From positions 39,368 through 103,367 of the forward strand of contig WYBU01000146.1 in assembly GCA_011525745.1 (NCBI GenBank): a DNA stretch of 64,000 nt, read 5' to 3'. Shown piece by piece: positions 54,248 through 64,000 of this stretch (positions within the stretch are counted from its first letter, which is position 1; every line of letters starts with the position of its first letter). A program made the position numbers and the translations under genes. The notes beneath the pieces are model-generated. The model searched no databases. It had not been told where the DNA came from and worked only from the letters and a program-made list of their open reading frames with translations. Source of the stretch: Planctomycetaceae bacterium (GTDB taxonomy: Bacteria > Planctomycetota > Phycisphaerae > UBA1845 > UTPLA1).

Positions 54248-56008
54248 TCAGCCTTTGAACTGCGTGTCTTTCCACTGCGCGAAGAGGTGTTTGAGCTTGT
54301 TGCGCTGGAACTTGCCGGTCGAGGTAACGGGGATGTCGTCGCCGAAGAGCACCACTTTGGGGCACTTCGAGGCGGGCAGGTGCTGGTGGCAGTGGGCCAT
54401 CACTTCGTCGGCGGTCACCGCGCTGCCGGGTTCGCGCTGGCAATAAGCGCCGACTTCTTCGCCGTAGTAGCGGTTCTCGAACCCGACCGCCAGACCGACG
54501 CGCACGCCCGGGCATTTTGAGAGCACTTCGTCGATCTCGAACGGCGACAGATTCACGCCGCCGCGGATGATCAACTCCTTGATGCGGCCGGTGATGAAGA
54601 AGTAGTCGAGGCCGTCTTCCCCCTTAAGCAGGAATCCCTCGTCGCCGCTACGGAACCAGTCGAAGGCGAAGGTGTCGGCGTTGGCCTTGGGATTGTGGTG
54701 GTAGCACTTCATCACGTTGTGGCCGCGGATGACGATTTCGCCACGCTGACCGGGGGGGACGGCGCGGCCCTGGGCGTCGTGGATGGCCATTTCGTTGGCG
54801 ATGATGGGACAGCCGATGGAGGGGAAGCCGTGGTCGTACATCCAACGGCAGTGGGTGTCCCAGTCGAGGTCGACGGGGAGGAAGCAGGAGTAGCAGACGG
54901 TTTCGGAAAGGCCGTAGCCGTGCAGGATTTTGAGATGGAATTTCTCCTGGAAGTCGCGTGCCAGTTCGACGACGAGGGGTCCGGCGCCGCAGATGAAGTG
55001 GCGGAACCGCGGGAGCGTCGCGCGGTCGTAAGGCTCTTTGGATTCGAGCAGGAATTGCAGCAGCGTGGGCACGACGCTGACGATGTGAACGCCGTGATCG
55101 GCCAGTTTTTTCCAGAAGCCGCCGCTGCGGAAGCGGTTGTTCATGACGACCGAGGCGCCGACGAAGGAGGGGGTAATCAGCGTGACGACGGTTCCGTTGA
55201 CGTGATGAATGGGCAGCACGAGCATCATGACGGTGTCTTCGGTGATGCGGTGCCACTGGCTGATGGCGTAGGCGTCGGCAAAGAGCTGCTTCTGCGTCAG
55301 GACGACGCCCTTGGGCATGCCGGTGGTGCCCGATGTATAGACCACGAGCGCTTCGGCGTCCCAGTGACAGTCGTCGGCGAGGCGAGCGGCGTCGGCGTCG
55401 GCGCGGCTCAGCTCGGCGTGGAAGTCGCTCCAGCCCGGCGGGACATTCGCGGAAGAGCGGCCATCGTCGGTCATGACGGCGAGTTGGGTGTCTTTGGGCA
55501 CGACGGCGGCTACGGAGGCGTAACGCTCGGCGAGGCTGTCGTGGACGATGAGGACGCGGGCGGCGGAGTTGCCGACGATGTAGCCGACGCGGTCATCGGC
55601 CTCGGAGGGATTGACGGGCACGACGCGTGCGCCGAGCGACCAGGCGGCGAAGTAGATGGCGGCGGTGGTGGGCTGGTTGCGGGCGAGCGTGGCGACGGCC
55701 TGGCCGGGGGCGATGCCGAAGCGGTTCTGGAGCAGGGCGGCTACTCGGCGGATGAGGTCGCCGAACTGGCGATAGGTGAAGCGCTGGGGCGCTTCGTGAT
55801 CTTCGCGGCAGGGGTAGTAGAGCATCCAGGTCTTGTCGCCGTAGCGATCGACGTTGTGTCGCCAGAGGGCGGCCATGTTGGGCCAGGGCAGATGGGGATC
55901 GATGTCGGGGAGGGCATCGCAGCGGTGGGCGCGTTCGATGCGGACGACGTCCTCGGGACGGACGGAGGCTTCGAGGGTCGACGAATTCGCGGCGGCGGGT
56001 TGGGTCAT
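54248..56008 (-). CDS. Acyl-CoA synthetase / AMP-binding enzyme
   Basis: 586 aa. ANL-superfamily adenylating enzyme, activating a carboxylate to acyl-AMP then thioester. Motifs: LVVYTSGTTGMPKGVVLT (P-loop), LHGYGLSETVCYSCFLP, WFRSGDEGFLLKGEDGLDYF and ITGRIKELIIRGGVNLSP, with catalytic Lys in TSTGKFQRNKLK near the end. Substrate (fatty, aryl or other acid) is unknown. Monocistronic, with no acyl-CoA dehydrogenase nearby. Confidence 0.93.
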   Translation of the reverse strand: MTQPAAANSSTLEASVRPEDVVRIERAHRCDALPDIDPHLPWPNMAALWRHNVDRYGDKTWMLYYPCREDHEAPQRFTYRQFGDLIRRVAALLQNRFGIAPGQAVATLARNQPTTAAIYFAAWSLGARVVPVNPSEADDRVGYIVGNSAARVLIVHDSLAERYASVAAVVPKDTQLAVMTDDGRSSANVPPGWSDFHAELSRADADAARLADDCHWDAEALVVYTSGTTGMPKGVVLTQKQLFADAYAISQWHRITEDTVMMLVLPIHHVNGTVVTLITPSFVGASVVMNNRFRSGGFWKKLADHGVHIVSVVPTLLQFLLESKEPYDRATLPRFRHFICGAGPLVVELARDFQEKFHLKILHGYGLSETVCYSCFLPVDLDWDTHCRWMYDHGFPSIGCPIIANEMAIHDAQGRAVPPGQRGEIVIRGHNVMKCYHHNPKANADTFAFDWFRSGDEGFLLKGEDGLDYFFITGRIKELIIRGGVNLSPFEIDEVLSKCPGVRVGLAVGFENRYYGEEVGAYCQREPGSAVTADEVMAHCHQHLPASKCPKVVLFGDDIPVTSTGKFQRNKLKHLFAQWKDTQFKG

Positions 56009-56453
56009 GGCGACGGTCCTCCCGGTGCGATTGGTGATCTTGCGATTATCAGGATGACGAATGGAAAGGGGGGATGCAAGGAGGGAAAGTCGAAAGTCGA
56101 AATGAAACGTCGAATAGTCGGAGCGGAAGTCGAGCGGACGGAAAGCAGCGACGGAGCGAGGGAGGGGGAAGGGATTCGAGGCTTGCAGATCTCAGAGCTG
56201 AGATTTTCGATTTTCGATTTGAGATTTCACACGGGCAACTGACCACTGGCTTCTCCCTTCAGCTTCAGGCTCATGGCTTGCGGCTTATGGCCGACGGCTG
56301 ATGGTTCATGGTCTTCACAGCGGACCCTGCGGACGGCACGCGTGCGACATGTCTGCATTTATCGCACTACAATGCGCGCGGATCACACTCCGGCGGGGAT
56401 TGCCCGCTTGATGCGGCGCCGCTGTCGCCGGCAGCGACGATCCTCGCGCCGCC
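56009..56453. repeat. Intergenic region with several heptamer tracts
   Basis: Divergent promoter region. GAAAGTC tract at about 56085-56125; GATTTTC/GATTTGA tract at about 56193-56228; GGCTTATGG/GACGGCTGATGG tract at about 56262-56312. No gene seen. Confidence 0.65.
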
Positions 56454-57725
56454 ATGAGCCGCACCATCGTTGAACCGCCCGCGTCCGAGTCCGATGCCGC
56501 GCAGCCGTTACCGGCGGGCGCTTCGGGCGGCGCTGCGCCGGGTTCTTCGCGTCGCACCGCGATTCTGCTCGGGGCGGCGACGCTGCTGACGATGGTTCCG
56601 GTGACGCTGCTGGTGCCGGTGCTGAAGCCGCTGGTGGCCGATCGGTACGGGGCGTCGGCATTCTGGACGCATTTTTTTCAGTCGTGCAACTTGCTGGGCG
56701 CCGCGGCGGCCACGCCGGTGATTGCGATGATCTGCGATCGCGCCGGCTCGCGCATGCGCACGGTGTCGCTGGCGCTGCTGGGCGATGCGTTGCTGCTGGC
56801 GCTGATGGGGTTCGCGCCGACGCTGGCGACGCTGCTGGCGGCGCGATTCTTCGAGGGAATCACGCACATGCTGGCGCTGTCGGCGCTGCTGGCGGCGGCG
56901 GCGGACCACGCCGAGCCGACGCGGCGGGGGCGCGTGATGGGCGTCGTGGGGGCGTGCGTGATGTTCGGCACGGCGCTGGGCACGCGGCTGGGCGGCAAGG
57001 TGCCGGCGGAGTGGTCGTTCTTCGTTTCCGCGGGCGTGTCCTGCTTTGCGGCGTTGCTTGTGGCGGCGCTGCTGCGCGAGCCGGCGCGGCGGTCGGCGGC
57101 GCGTCACTGGCGCGACGCGGTGTGGCTGTTGCGGCGACATCCGGCGCTGGGGATCGCCTATGCGTACACGTTCATCGACCGGTTCTGCGTGGGCGTGGTG
57201 ATCAGCAGCTTCGTGCTGTTCCTGGCGAGCGTGCACGGCGCGAACCCGGACCGCATCGGCGGGCTGCTGGCGGCGTTTCTGGTGCCGTTTGCACTGCTGG
57301 TCTATCCGGCCGGGCGGCTGGTGGACCGCGTGGGCGCCGTGTGGCCGCTGGTGGCGGGCAGCGCGGGGTTCGGCGTGTTGATGGCGCTGTACGGATTCAC
57401 GCCGATGGGGTGGATGGCGGCGTTGATGCTCGGATGCGGCGTGCTCAGCGCGGTGATGTTCGCGCCGACGCTGACGCTGTGCGCCGAGCTGTCGCCGGGC
57501 GATCAGCGCGGGGCGGCGTTTGCAGGATTCAACGCGGCCGGATCGCTGGGGTTCCTGTGCGGTCCGCTGGCCGGCGGCGGCTTGTGCGCGCTGCTGACGC
57601 CGCGCCTGGGAGAGGCGGGAGCGTACCGGGCGACGTTCATGGCGGCGGGTGGGATGGAGCTGCTGGTCGTGCTGGCGACGCTGTCGCTGTTGATGCGATT
57701 GCGCGCGGAGGGGAAGGCGGGGTGA
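56454..57725 (+). CDS. Major facilitator superfamily transporter
   Basis: 423 aa with about twelve hydrophobic helices, for example TAILLGAATLLTMVPVTLL and FWTHFFQSCNLLGAAAATPV. An MFS motif-A-like loop after helix 2 reads DRAGSRMRTVSLALLGDALL, and DRVGAVWPLVAGSAGFGVLM matches its repeat in the second half. Probably drug or metabolite efflux; substrate unknown. Ala-rich N-terminal tail (about 1-35). Confidence 0.9.
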   Translation: MSRTIVEPPASESDAAQPLPAGASGGAAPGSSRRTAILLGAATLLTMVPVTLLVPVLKPLVADRYGASAFWTHFFQSCNLLGAAAATPVIAMICDRAGSRMRTVSLALLGDALLLALMGFAPTLATLLAARFFEGITHMLALSALLAAAADHAEPTRRGRVMGVVGACVMFGTALGTRLGGKVPAEWSFFVSAGVSCFAALLVAALLREPARRSAARHWRDAVWLLRRHPALGIAYAYTFIDRFCVGVVISSFVLFLASVHGANPDRIGGLLAAFLVPFALLVYPAGRLVDRVGAVWPLVAGSAGFGVLMALYGFTPMGWMAALMLGCGVLSAVMFAPTLTLCAELSPGDQRGAAFAGFNAAGSLGFLCGPLAGGGLCALLTPRLGEAGAYRATFMAAGGMELLVVLATLSLLMRLRAEGKAG

Positions 57726-58019
57726 GAAAGTCGAAATAAAACGTCGAAACGTCGAAACGGAAGACAGGGGAACAGTCAGTAGCGACGAAGGGAGCAGAGG
57801 GTCGGAATAAGAAAGCTCACGCAGAGGCGCAGAGGGCGCGGAGGACTGGATTCCCGCCTGCGCGGGGAAGACGGAACCACGGGCTGAAAGCCCGTGCCAC
57901 GCGGACTTGGATTCCCGCTTGCGCGGGGATGACGGCTTTTGCTGAAAGCTGACGGCTGACGGCTGATGGCTGACGGCTTCTACGGCAATCGACCGCGCGT
58001 ACGCGGGAATGGTGATCGG
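57726..58019. repeat. Intergenic repeats (heptamer and palindrome families)
   Basis: GTCGAAA heptamers at 57725-57765; TTCCCGCCTGCGCGGGGA palindromes at 57849-57874 and 57908-57935; CACGGGCTGAAAGCCCGTG at 57878-57896; GCTGACGGCTGACGGCTGATGG heptamer-like tract at 57935-57985. No gene seen. Confidence 0.7.
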
Positions 58020-58469
58020 TCAATCCTGCTTCGTCGACATCGAGTCGGTGCCGTGGGGTTCGCGGACGAGGTTGCGGTTGACGGCGGGGATGCGCACGAC
58101 AACGTCTTTCGTGCCGTTGGGGACGCATTGGCAGCCGAGGCGGCTGTAGTGCTTGACGTCGTAGGCCTCGTCGATCATGTCGTTTTCGGAATCGGTCGGC
58201 TCGTTGCAGGAATCGAGGCCCTCGATCACGTGCACGTGGCAGGTGCTGCACGCGCAGACGCCGCCGCAGGCATGATCCAGCTCGATGCCGTTGCCCATGC
58301 AGATGTCGAGGATGCTGCCGGGCAGGCCGTGGTCCTCGTAGGGGATTTTCTCCGGGTCGATGACGAGTTTGTGCTCGCGGCCGGCCTCGTCGATGACGGT
58401 GAGGTTGTATTTGCGGCGGGGTTTTTCGACCTGAAGGTCGGTGATGTAGGGATTGCGGTTGCCTTCCAT
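58020..58469 (-). CDS. 2Fe-2S ferredoxin, adrenodoxin/ISC type
   Basis: 149 aa. Cluster motif CGGVCACSTCHVHV plus a downstream CQC (SRLGCQCVPNG) gives the four Cys of an Isc/adrenodoxin [2Fe-2S] fold, with LDHACGGVC typical of Fdx. N-terminal GREHKLVIDPEKIPYED and C-terminal TKDVVVRIPAVNRN frame the domain. Carries electrons to Fe-S assembly or P450s. hscA follows upstream on the same strand about 280 bp away, echoing the hscA-fdx order of isc operons; iscU and hscB are missing here. Confidence 0.92.
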   Translation of the reverse strand: MEGNRNPYITDLQVEKPRRKYNLTVIDEAGREHKLVIDPEKIPYEDHGLPGSILDICMGNGIELDHACGGVCACSTCHVHVIEGLDSCNEPTDSENDMIDEAYDVKHYSRLGCQCVPNGTKDVVVRIPAVNRNLVREPHGTDSMSTKQD

Positions 58470-58698
58470 GATCGCCTCGCTTGCGAGCGCGGTGGGGCGC
58501 GTCGCGCAGGGGTTTCACATCATAGGGCCGATGGCGCGGGCGCGGAGCAGCGCCATTCGCCTTCGGTCATGCGTCATGTTTGCGGTCTCGGCCCATCGGT
58601 ATTGTAACTGCTGATGCGGGCGAGTTCTGCGGGGGCTGAGCAGGATCGCCGGGATCGCGCAATCAGGGATACTCCACCGAAACTTGCGGCGTACGACG

Positions 58699-58725
58699 TC
58701 GCTCCCTCACGGTCGCGGTTCGGAT
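58699..58725. repeat. CTCACGGTCGCGGTTCGGAT element
   Basis: Single copy of the family found twice at 34164-34230, in the gap between the ferredoxin and HscA genes. Confidence 0.6.
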
Positions 58726-58748
58726 CAGCGGCGTGCAGCCGTGCGTCG

Positions 58749-60716
58749 TCACAATGACTTAAGTGTTTCGCGGACGGCAGTCTCGGCCAGGCGGACGCAC
58801 TGCTTGTCGAACTCGTCCAAGGCGCGATGCAGCTTTTCGGGATCGCCGGTGCTTGTCGCCAGTTTTCGAAGCACGCGGAGGCCCTCCTCGATCGCTTCGC
58901 GCTCGGCGGCCGGCAACTGATCGCCCACTTTGGCCAGCATTTGCTCGGTCTTGGCGGTGTCGAACTCGACCTGGTTTCGCAGGTCGATGAGGCGATGGGC
59001 GGTCATGTCTTCTCGCGCGAAACGGTAGCCTTCGGCGGTAATGCGCTGGACCTCGGCGGAAGTGAGGCCGTGGGCGGGGATGACCTGGATGCTCGCCTCC
59101 TGGCCGCTGCGCTGCTCGAGGGCCGAGACGTTGAGGATGCCGTTGGCGTCGATGAGGAAGGTCACTTCGATTTTGGGGATGCCGGCGGGCATGGGTGGAA
59201 TGCCGCCGAGAACGAACTCGCCCAGCGTGCGGCAGTCTTTGGCCAGCTCGCGCTCGCCTTGAAGGACGCGAATCTGGACGTTGGTCTGGCCGTCGACGAA
59301 GGTGGTGAACATCTCCGTGGCGCGGCAGGGGATGCGCGTGTTGGCCATGATGAGCTTGCCCATCGCGCCGCCCATGGTCTCGATGCCGAGCGACAGAGGG
59401 GTCACGTCGAGCAGCAGCAGGTCGCGCCGACCGCCGGAGAGAATCTGGGCCTGGACGGCGGCGCCGAGGGCGACGACTTCGTCGGGATTCAGCGCGGTGT
59501 AGGGCGGGCGGCCGAAGAACTGCTCGATTCGGCGGCGCACCAGCGGGATGCGCGAGCTGCCGCCGACGAGCACGACGCGGTCGATTCGGCCGGTCTCGAT
59601 CCGTGCGTTGGCCAGGGCGCGGCAGCAGGCGATGACGGTTTCTTCGATGAAGGGTTCGATGAGCTGCTCGAATTCGTCGCGGGAGATTTCGCGGCGGTAG
59701 GTGCGGTCCCTGCCGAGGTCCAGCTCGAGGCGGGCGGAGGCTTCGGACGAGAGGCGGATTTTCACCTGTTCGGCCAGCAGGCGCAGCGACTGTCGCGTGC
59801 GCGGCGAGTCGATGTCGAGGTTGAACTGCTCGCGGACTTCGGTCTGCACGAGCGTCATGATGGCGCGGTCGAAGTCGTCGCCGCCGAGGTGCGTGTTGCC
59901 GTGGGTGCCGAGGACTTCGACGACGCCGGATTCGAGGCGCAGGATGGACACGTCGAAAGTTCCGCCGCCCAGGTCATAGACGGCGATGTGCGAAACGGCG
60001 TCGGCGTCGGCGGGCGCGGCGGTTAACGCCGGTGCGGCGGGCTGATCGGTCGATGTGCCGGTGCATTTGGACTTGTCGCCGATGGGCAGGCCGACGCGCG
60101 GCGGTTGCGGCGCCTTGCCGGCGACGCCGAGGCCGTAGGCCAGCGCGGCGGCGGTCGGCTCGTTGATGATGCGGACGACTTCGAGACCGGCAATTCGGCC
60201 GGCGTCGCGCGTGGCCTGGCGCTGCGAGTCGTCGAAATAGGCGGGGACGGTGATGACGGCGCGGTGGATTTCGCGGCCGAAGTGTCTTTCGGCGCGGGCT
60301 TTCAGCTCGCGTAGAACGAGGGCGGAGATTTCCTGCGGCGTGAGCCAGCGGCCGTTGATTTGGACGGCGATGACGTCGCGGGCGGCGGCGTCGGGGGGCT
60401 GATCGGCCGCGGAGTCGGTTTCCTTGCGGCCGACGCGATAGGAGAGATAGGGCAGTTCGCGCTTGAGTTGTTCGACGCCGATGCCCATGAGGCGTTTGAT
60501 GGAATAGACGGTTTCGGCGGGGTGCTCGACGGCGTGAGCGCGGGCGTCCCAGCCGACGGTGACGCGGCCGTCGGGGGCGAAGCGCAGGACCGAGGGCACG
60601 CGGCCTTCGGCGTTTTCGTCGCGGAGGATGTGCGGGCCGGCTTCGTCGGCGTAGGCGACGAGGGAGAACGTGGTGCCCAGGTCGATGCCGACGATGATGT
60701 TGGGGGCGTCCGCCAT
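58749..60716 (-). CDS. hscA: Fe-S assembly chaperone HscA (Hsp70 family)
   Basis: 655 aa from ATG at 60716 ([20 protein letters not shown]). HscA-type Hsp70: phosphate loop [15 protein letters not shown], connect [28 protein letters not shown], adenosine loop [12 protein letters not shown], and the substrate-binding domain with [13 protein letters not shown] and [16 protein letters not shown]. An unusual Lys/Thr/Pro/Ala-rich insert (about 270-300) interrupts subdomain IIA before AVYDLGGG. Folds IscU-bound clusters with HscB. Its ferredoxin partner is next door. Confidence 0.93.
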   Translation of the reverse strand: MADAPNIIVGIDLGTTFSLVAYADEAGPHILRDENAEGRVPSVLRFAPDGRVTVGWDARAHAVEHPAETVYSIKRLMGIGVEQLKRELPYLSYRVGRKETDSAADQPPDAAARDVIAVQINGRWLTPQEISALVLRELKARAERHFGREIHRAVITVPAYFDDSQRQATRDAGRIAGLEVVRIINEPTAAALAYGLGVAGKAPQPPRVGLPIGDKSKCTGTSTDQPAAPALTAAPADADAVSHIAVYDLGGGTFDVSILRLESGVVEVLGTHGNTHLGGDDFDRAIMTLVQTEVREQFNLDIDSPRTRQSLRLLAEQVKIRLSSEASARLELDLGRDRTYRREISRDEFEQLIEPFIEETVIACCRALANARIETGRIDRVVLVGGSSRIPLVRRRIEQFFGRPPYTALNPDEVVALGAAVQAQILSGGRRDLLLLDVTPLSLGIETMGGAMGKLIMANTRIPCRATEMFTTFVDGQTNVQIRVLQGERELAKDCRTLGEFVLGGIPPMPAGIPKIEVTFLIDANGILNVSALEQRSGQEASIQVIPAHGLTSAEVQRITAEGYRFAREDMTAHRLIDLRNQVEFDTAKTEQMLAKVGDQLPAAEREAIEEGLRVLRKLATSTGDPEKLHRALDEFDKQCVRLAETAVRETLKSL

Positions 60717-60847
60717 GCGGGGAGCAAGCTCCTTGATTGGGTGCGGGTCAGCGGTGCGAATCGCGTTGTGTGGGCATGATAGTACGCGCGGACGTAATAA
60801 AGACGGAAGGGACGAAAAGGCGAGGCGTGGCCGCGCCAGCGGGTGAA

Positions 60848-60911
60848 CACGGGCAGGATGTCCGTGCCGCGCGCAGGCTCGACAGGACGGGCGGGACGCC
60901 CGTACCACCCC
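60848..60911. repeat. Two ACGGGC-type palindromes between genes
   Basis: ACGGGCAGGATGTCCGTG at 60848-60869 and GACGGGCGGGACGCCCGTACC at 60885-60911, same families as the 46222-46497 array and the 9381-9475 composite. Confidence 0.7.
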
Positions 60912-60921
60912 GCGACTCGCG

Positions 60922-62559
60922 CTAATGGTGGGCCAGCCTTGTAACGTCGGGATTCTCGCGGGTGTAGAGGCCGACGGCGAGGAACACCAGGCCCATCAGG
61001 CCGTAGGCGATGGCGATGCCGTGGGCGCGGAAGGCCAGCGCGCCGGGTTGCGGCGAGGTGAACGCCGGCAGGTAGTCGACCGTGTTGCCGATCAGTTGAT
61101 AAGCGTGCGACAGGCCGGCCAGCGTCAAGAGTCCGCCGACGGCCGACCAGGTGGCCGCGGCCGTGAAGCGGCGGTCGATCAGGCAGGCCGAGAGGGCGGC
61201 GACGATCATGCAGGTGAAGATGTAGCCGCGTTCCATCAGGTTCAGGCCGTGCAGCAGAAAGCCGTTGACTTCGGTGTTGAGATCGAACGTCAACAGGTCC
61301 TGCATGGTGCGGCCGACGGGCGGGATGCCGCAGGCAGCGATGAACGCGCCGTTGACGACGACGGCGCCCCAGGCGGCGATCGCCGGGAACAGGCCCATCG
61401 CGACGGCGGGCGCGTGTTCGCGCGGGGTGGCCTGAAACGCCTGCGCCGTTATGACGATACCGATCCACAGCACGATCGCGATGCCGGCTTCGATGGGAAT
61501 GAGCTGGTGAACGAATGAGAGCGTGCCGGTCAGGCAGATGGCGGTGATGACGACGCCGTTGAGCGTCGAGTAGCCGGCCCGCGCGCCGAGGCCCTTCCAG
61601 CCGGGGTGGCCGATGTAGATCGTCGTGGGAAAGCAGCTACCGAACAGGGCGGCGAGGATGGTGCCGATGCCGTTGACGGACAGCGAGGCGCGGGTCGAGT
61701 AGCGATCGCCGCCAGCCTCGGCGGACTCGATGTTCTGCAGGCTGCCGATGACGTTGAACAGGCCCATCGGCACGATGACCGACAGGAAGCGCAGCCAGCG
61801 CGAAGGGTCTTCGGTCAGGGCGGCCCAGACGGTTCCGCCGCACCAGACGGGCAGTGCCCAGCCGCGCTCGGTCCAGGCCGCGCCGACGGCATGGGCATCC
61901 ATCGCGCGGCCGGTCCAGTCCCCCGGAAGCACCCAGGCCAGCAGCGTGCCGGCGATGATGGCGGTCAGGCCGCCGGGCAGGCCGAGCGGGAAGCGCGTGC
62001 CGGCGAAGTAGGTGATCAGGACGATGGCGAGCGGAACCATTGTTATCAGCGGTCGCGACCAGATTTGCAGGGCGAACGTCATGGAGATGAAGCCGATGGC
62101 GATGCCGGCGAGCGTCGACAGCAGGGCGGCGCGGGGGGTTCCGCGGCGGACGCGCTCGGCGACGAACGCGCCGAGGAACTCGATCAGACCGCTGCCGATG
62201 CAGGCGACGAGGCCCATCTGCCAGGCAAGCTCTGCGCTGCCGGTCTCGCGATAAACGGGGGCCATGACGAAGAAGACATAGACGAGCAGCGAGGGGGTGT
62301 TGATGCCGTAAGGCAGGGCGGTGACGTCATCGCGGTTTTCGCGGCGGGCGAGGCGCCGGGCCTGGGCGGCGTAGAAGACGTTGCCGATGAGGATCGAGAC
62401 GGCCGCGCCGGGGAGGATGAGTTCGTAGAGGAATCGTTCGTTGACGCCGGTCATGCCGCAGAGGGGTCCGCAGAGCGTGACGATAAGGAGGAGCTGAACG
62501 AGATTATCGACGAAGAGGCCGAAGAAGCCGTCGAGGTCGCGTCGAACGAACCATCGCAT
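60922..62559 (-). CDS. NCS2-type nucleobase permease (xanthine/uracil or AzgA-like)
   Basis: 545 aa with about thirteen to fourteen hydrophobic helices. Substrate-region signature [20 protein letters not shown] and [18 protein letters not shown] fit NCS2/AzgA-like transporters; the [15 protein letters not shown] segment supports a purine-type substrate. Proton-coupled import of a purine or uracil is expected from family knowledge. It lies beside a uracil-DNA glycosylase gene but the two are probably separate units. Confidence 0.87.
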   Translation of the reverse strand: MRWFVRRDLDGFFGLFVDNLVQLLLIVTLCGPLCGMTGVNERFLYELILPGAAVSILIGNVFYAAQARRLARRENRDDVTALPYGINTPSLLVYVFFVMAPVYRETGSAELAWQMGLVACIGSGLIEFLGAFVAERVRRGTPRAALLSTLAGIAIGFISMTFALQIWSRPLITMVPLAIVLITYFAGTRFPLGLPGGLTAIIAGTLLAWVLPGDWTGRAMDAHAVGAAWTERGWALPVWCGGTVWAALTEDPSRWLRFLSVIVPMGLFNVIGSLQNIESAEAGGDRYSTRASLSVNGIGTILAALFGSCFPTTIYIGHPGWKGLGARAGYSTLNGVVITAICLTGTLSFVHQLIPIEAGIAIVLWIGIVITAQAFQATPREHAPAVAMGLFPAIAAWGAVVVNGAFIAACGIPPVGRTMQDLLTFDLNTEVNGFLLHGLNLMERGYIFTCMIVAALSACLIDRRFTAAATWSAVGGLLTLAGLSHAYQLIGNTVDYLPAFTSPQPGALAFRAHGIAIAYGLMGLVFLAVGLYTRENPDVTRLAHH

Positions 62560-62678
62560 GGTTGATCCTCGCGCGCGGCAGTGTTGCCTGCGTCTGATTC
62601 ATAACGTCGACAGGGCGGGTGGAACAAGGGGAGGCGGGAAACCGGGATCGGAAGACAAACGACGACGCGGCGGAGAAC

Positions 62679-62707
62679 TGGATTCCGGCATGCGCGGGAA
62701 TGACGGC
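62679..62707. repeat. ATTCCGGCATGCGCGGGAAT palindrome
   Basis: Copy of the TTCCCGCCTGCGCGGGAATG family (9286-9312, 57849-57874, 57908-57935), between the permease and the glycosylase 3' end. Confidence 0.65.
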
Positions 62708-62740
62708 GGGGCGACGAAGGTCGAGACTGTGAGTTGTTCG

Positions 62741-63664
62741 CTATCCCGCGCCGGGGATGGGGAGGCCGAGGCGCGTGAGGACCAGTTTGAGGTCGGCCCA
62801 CGCCTTGGACTTGTCGGCGGGGTTGCGCAGCAGGTAGGCCGGGTGATAGGTGGGCATGAGCGGGATGGGCGGCTCGATGCCCAGGGGCGCGCCGGAAGGA
62901 TGAAAGTCGTGAAAGCGGCCGCGCAACTGGCCGATGGGGGCGCGCGTGCTCAACAGCGTTTGCGCGGCGGGCGCGCCGAGCGCGACGATCACTTCGGGGC
63001 GGATGATGCGGAGTTGCTCCATGAGATAGGGCGAGCAGGCGATGATTTCGTCGGGGGCGGGCGTGCGGTTTTCGGGCGGGCGGCACTTCACCACGTTGCA
63101 GATGTACACGTCGCGGCGATTGAGGCCCATGCCGCGCTCGATCATGACGGTCAGGAGCTGGCCGGCGCGGCCGACGAAGGCCAGGCCGCTGCGGTCTTCC
63201 TCGAAGCCGGGGCCTTCGCCGACGAAGACGATGCGCGCCATGGGATTGCCCTGGCCGAAGACGGTGTGGGTGCGGCCGTGGACGAGACCGCACTTCGTGC
63301 AGCCGCGGACGTGGGTTTCGTTGAGGACGTCGAGCGTTCTTTGGCGGGCGACGGCCTCGGGCGTGTCGAGGACGGGCGGTCCGCCGGCGATTTCGATCAG
63401 GTGAGCCGGAACGCGCCCGGGAACGTTGTTGGGGGTGGGCGGCCGGTAGGCGGTGCGCGGGGCGGACGGCGGCGGCGCGGCGGCGGGTGCTCGCGGCGGA
63501 GTTGATTGGGCCGGCGGCGCGGGCGATGGGCGCGGCGGCGCGGCCGCGCTGAGGCGGCGAAGCAGTTCGCGCTGAACGGGCCAGGATGTAGCGCCGAGGA
63601 AGCGATCGGCTTCGGCGCGTTGGCGCAGTGCGGTGCGGATGTCGTCGAGCGCGTTGGGGTCCAT
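62741..63664 (-). CDS. Uracil-DNA glycosylase, family 4-like
   Basis: 307 aa from ATG at 63664 (MDPNALDDIRTALRQRAEA). Removes uracil from DNA to start base-excision repair. Family 4 features: an Fe-S cluster built from CTKCGL and CNVVKCRPPENR plus a further Cys, motif A GEGPGFEEDRSGLAFVG, and motif B TYHPAYLLRNP. A 75-residue Pro/Ala-rich linker (about 40-115) precedes the domain, which is unusual. The upstream in-frame stretch to 63757 reads as low-complexity and was left out. Confidence 0.92.
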   Translation of the reverse strand: MDPNALDDIRTALRQRAEADRFLGATSWPVQRELLRRLSAAAPPRPSPAPPAQSTPPRAPAAAPPPSAPRTAYRPPTPNNVPGRVPAHLIEIAGGPPVLDTPEAVARQRTLDVLNETHVRGCTKCGLVHGRTHTVFGQGNPMARIVFVGEGPGFEEDRSGLAFVGRAGQLLTVMIERGMGLNRRDVYICNVVKCRPPENRTPAPDEIIACSPYLMEQLRIIRPEVIVALGAPAAQTLLSTRAPIGQLRGRFHDFHPSGAPLGIEPPIPLMPTYHPAYLLRNPADKSKAWADLKLVLTRLGLPIPGAG

Positions 63665-63879
63665 GTCGGCATGGGGAACGATACGTTGCGACGTGAAAAA
63701 GGCAAGGGGGCGTGAGGGGGCGCCGGGGGATGGCCGGCGGCGCCTGAACCGAACCACGACCGCAAGGGAGCGCCCTGGCTACTTCCGTCGACAGCGCACT
63801 GACCGTATTCGAGCGTATGGCGACGCGCTGCGAAAGGTGTGGGCAGCCGGCAATCGAAGGGTGCTTGGCCGCCCCCTTA

Positions 63880-64000
63880 GAAAGTGTTTGAAAAGCGAAC
63901 TCACCCTGGACTGAGCCGATGCAGCATCACATTGATCATGGCAATGAGGATCATCGCTTCGCTGCTCGACGTGAGCGTTTCGTAGTCCTTCGACAGGCGC
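63880..64000 (-). mobile_element. IS5-like insertion sequence, 3' end, cut by the window
   Basis: The transposase C-terminus is read on the minus strand (63901-64000): RLSKDYETLTSSSEAMILIA, then MINVMLHRLSPG and a TGA. The RRLSKDYE...SSEAMI ending is typical of IS5-family DDE transposases. An outward sequence TTAGAAAGTGTTTGAAAA (about 63878-63895) probably includes the terminal inverted repeat. The rest lies beyond the window. Confidence 0.85.

Overview
The window is high-GC bacterial DNA, most likely from a member of the Planctomycetota (a Phycisphaerae-like lineage is possible). The support is indirect. Two secreted proteins end in dockerin-like EF-hand domains (46815-50804 and 51561-53162), and one of them carries a run of DCNGDGIPDEC-type calcium-binding repeats. 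There are many lineage-style hypothetical secreted proteins. The intergenic DNA is full of GC-rich palindromes. No rRNA is present. One tRNA gene, tRNA-Lys(CUU), lies at 36484-36556 on the minus strand.

Layout. 1-756 is a repeat cluster. 757-9080 holds a sialidase-like protein, apt, an M28 peptidase, a class II aldolase, an acidic membrane-anchored protein with a small partner, a PilZ protein and an orphan TadZ/CpaE-like ATPase. 9495-11977 holds a PDZ-hydrolase fusion and an HD-GYP protein. 12228-15889 (minus) is an ArsR-led cluster of AHSA1/SRPBCC, membrane, DUF1801-like and VOC genes; its first AHSA1 gene is broken by an in-frame TGA. 16481-18979 holds an ECF sigma factor with an unusual membrane partner and a MazF-type toxin operon. 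19465-22800 holds tgt, yajC, a secreted protein and citrate synthase. 23113-30583 (minus) holds ileS with an upstream acetyltransferase, then coaE-rho. 31148-36973 holds a radical SAM protein, a PocR-GAF-SpoIIE phosphatase, a large secreted protein, the tRNA and a 7Fe-type ferredoxin.

37441-44043 looks like a defence island. It has a XamI-like restriction endonuclease and its adenine methylase (4-base overlap) on the plus strand. Converging on them is a two-gene operon of a DUF2130 putative nuclease and an AAA_13 (PrrC/RloC-like) ATPase with a CxxC hook. 44420-56008 holds a TPR-like protein, a palindrome array, an M6 protease, a second REP-associated transposase (RAYT), an M23 peptidase, a c-type heme protein and an acyl-CoA synthetase. 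56454-63664 holds an MFS transporter, a 2Fe-2S ferredoxin, HscA, a purine/uracil-type permease and a family 4 uracil-DNA glycosylase. The window ends inside an IS5-like transposase.

The most striking feature is in ileS. A complete RAYT-type HUH transposase, flanked by inverted REP palindromes, sits in frame in the catalytic domain of isoleucyl-tRNA synthetase, just upstream of KMSKS. It adds exactly 222 codons without a stop, and the rest of the synthetase is intact. The same palindrome families also lie in frame inside two other genes and form a 35-bp-period array. A second layer of degenerate 7-bp-period tracts marks many gene ends. Coordinates and residues were read by eye; family assignments are from recognition, not database searches.
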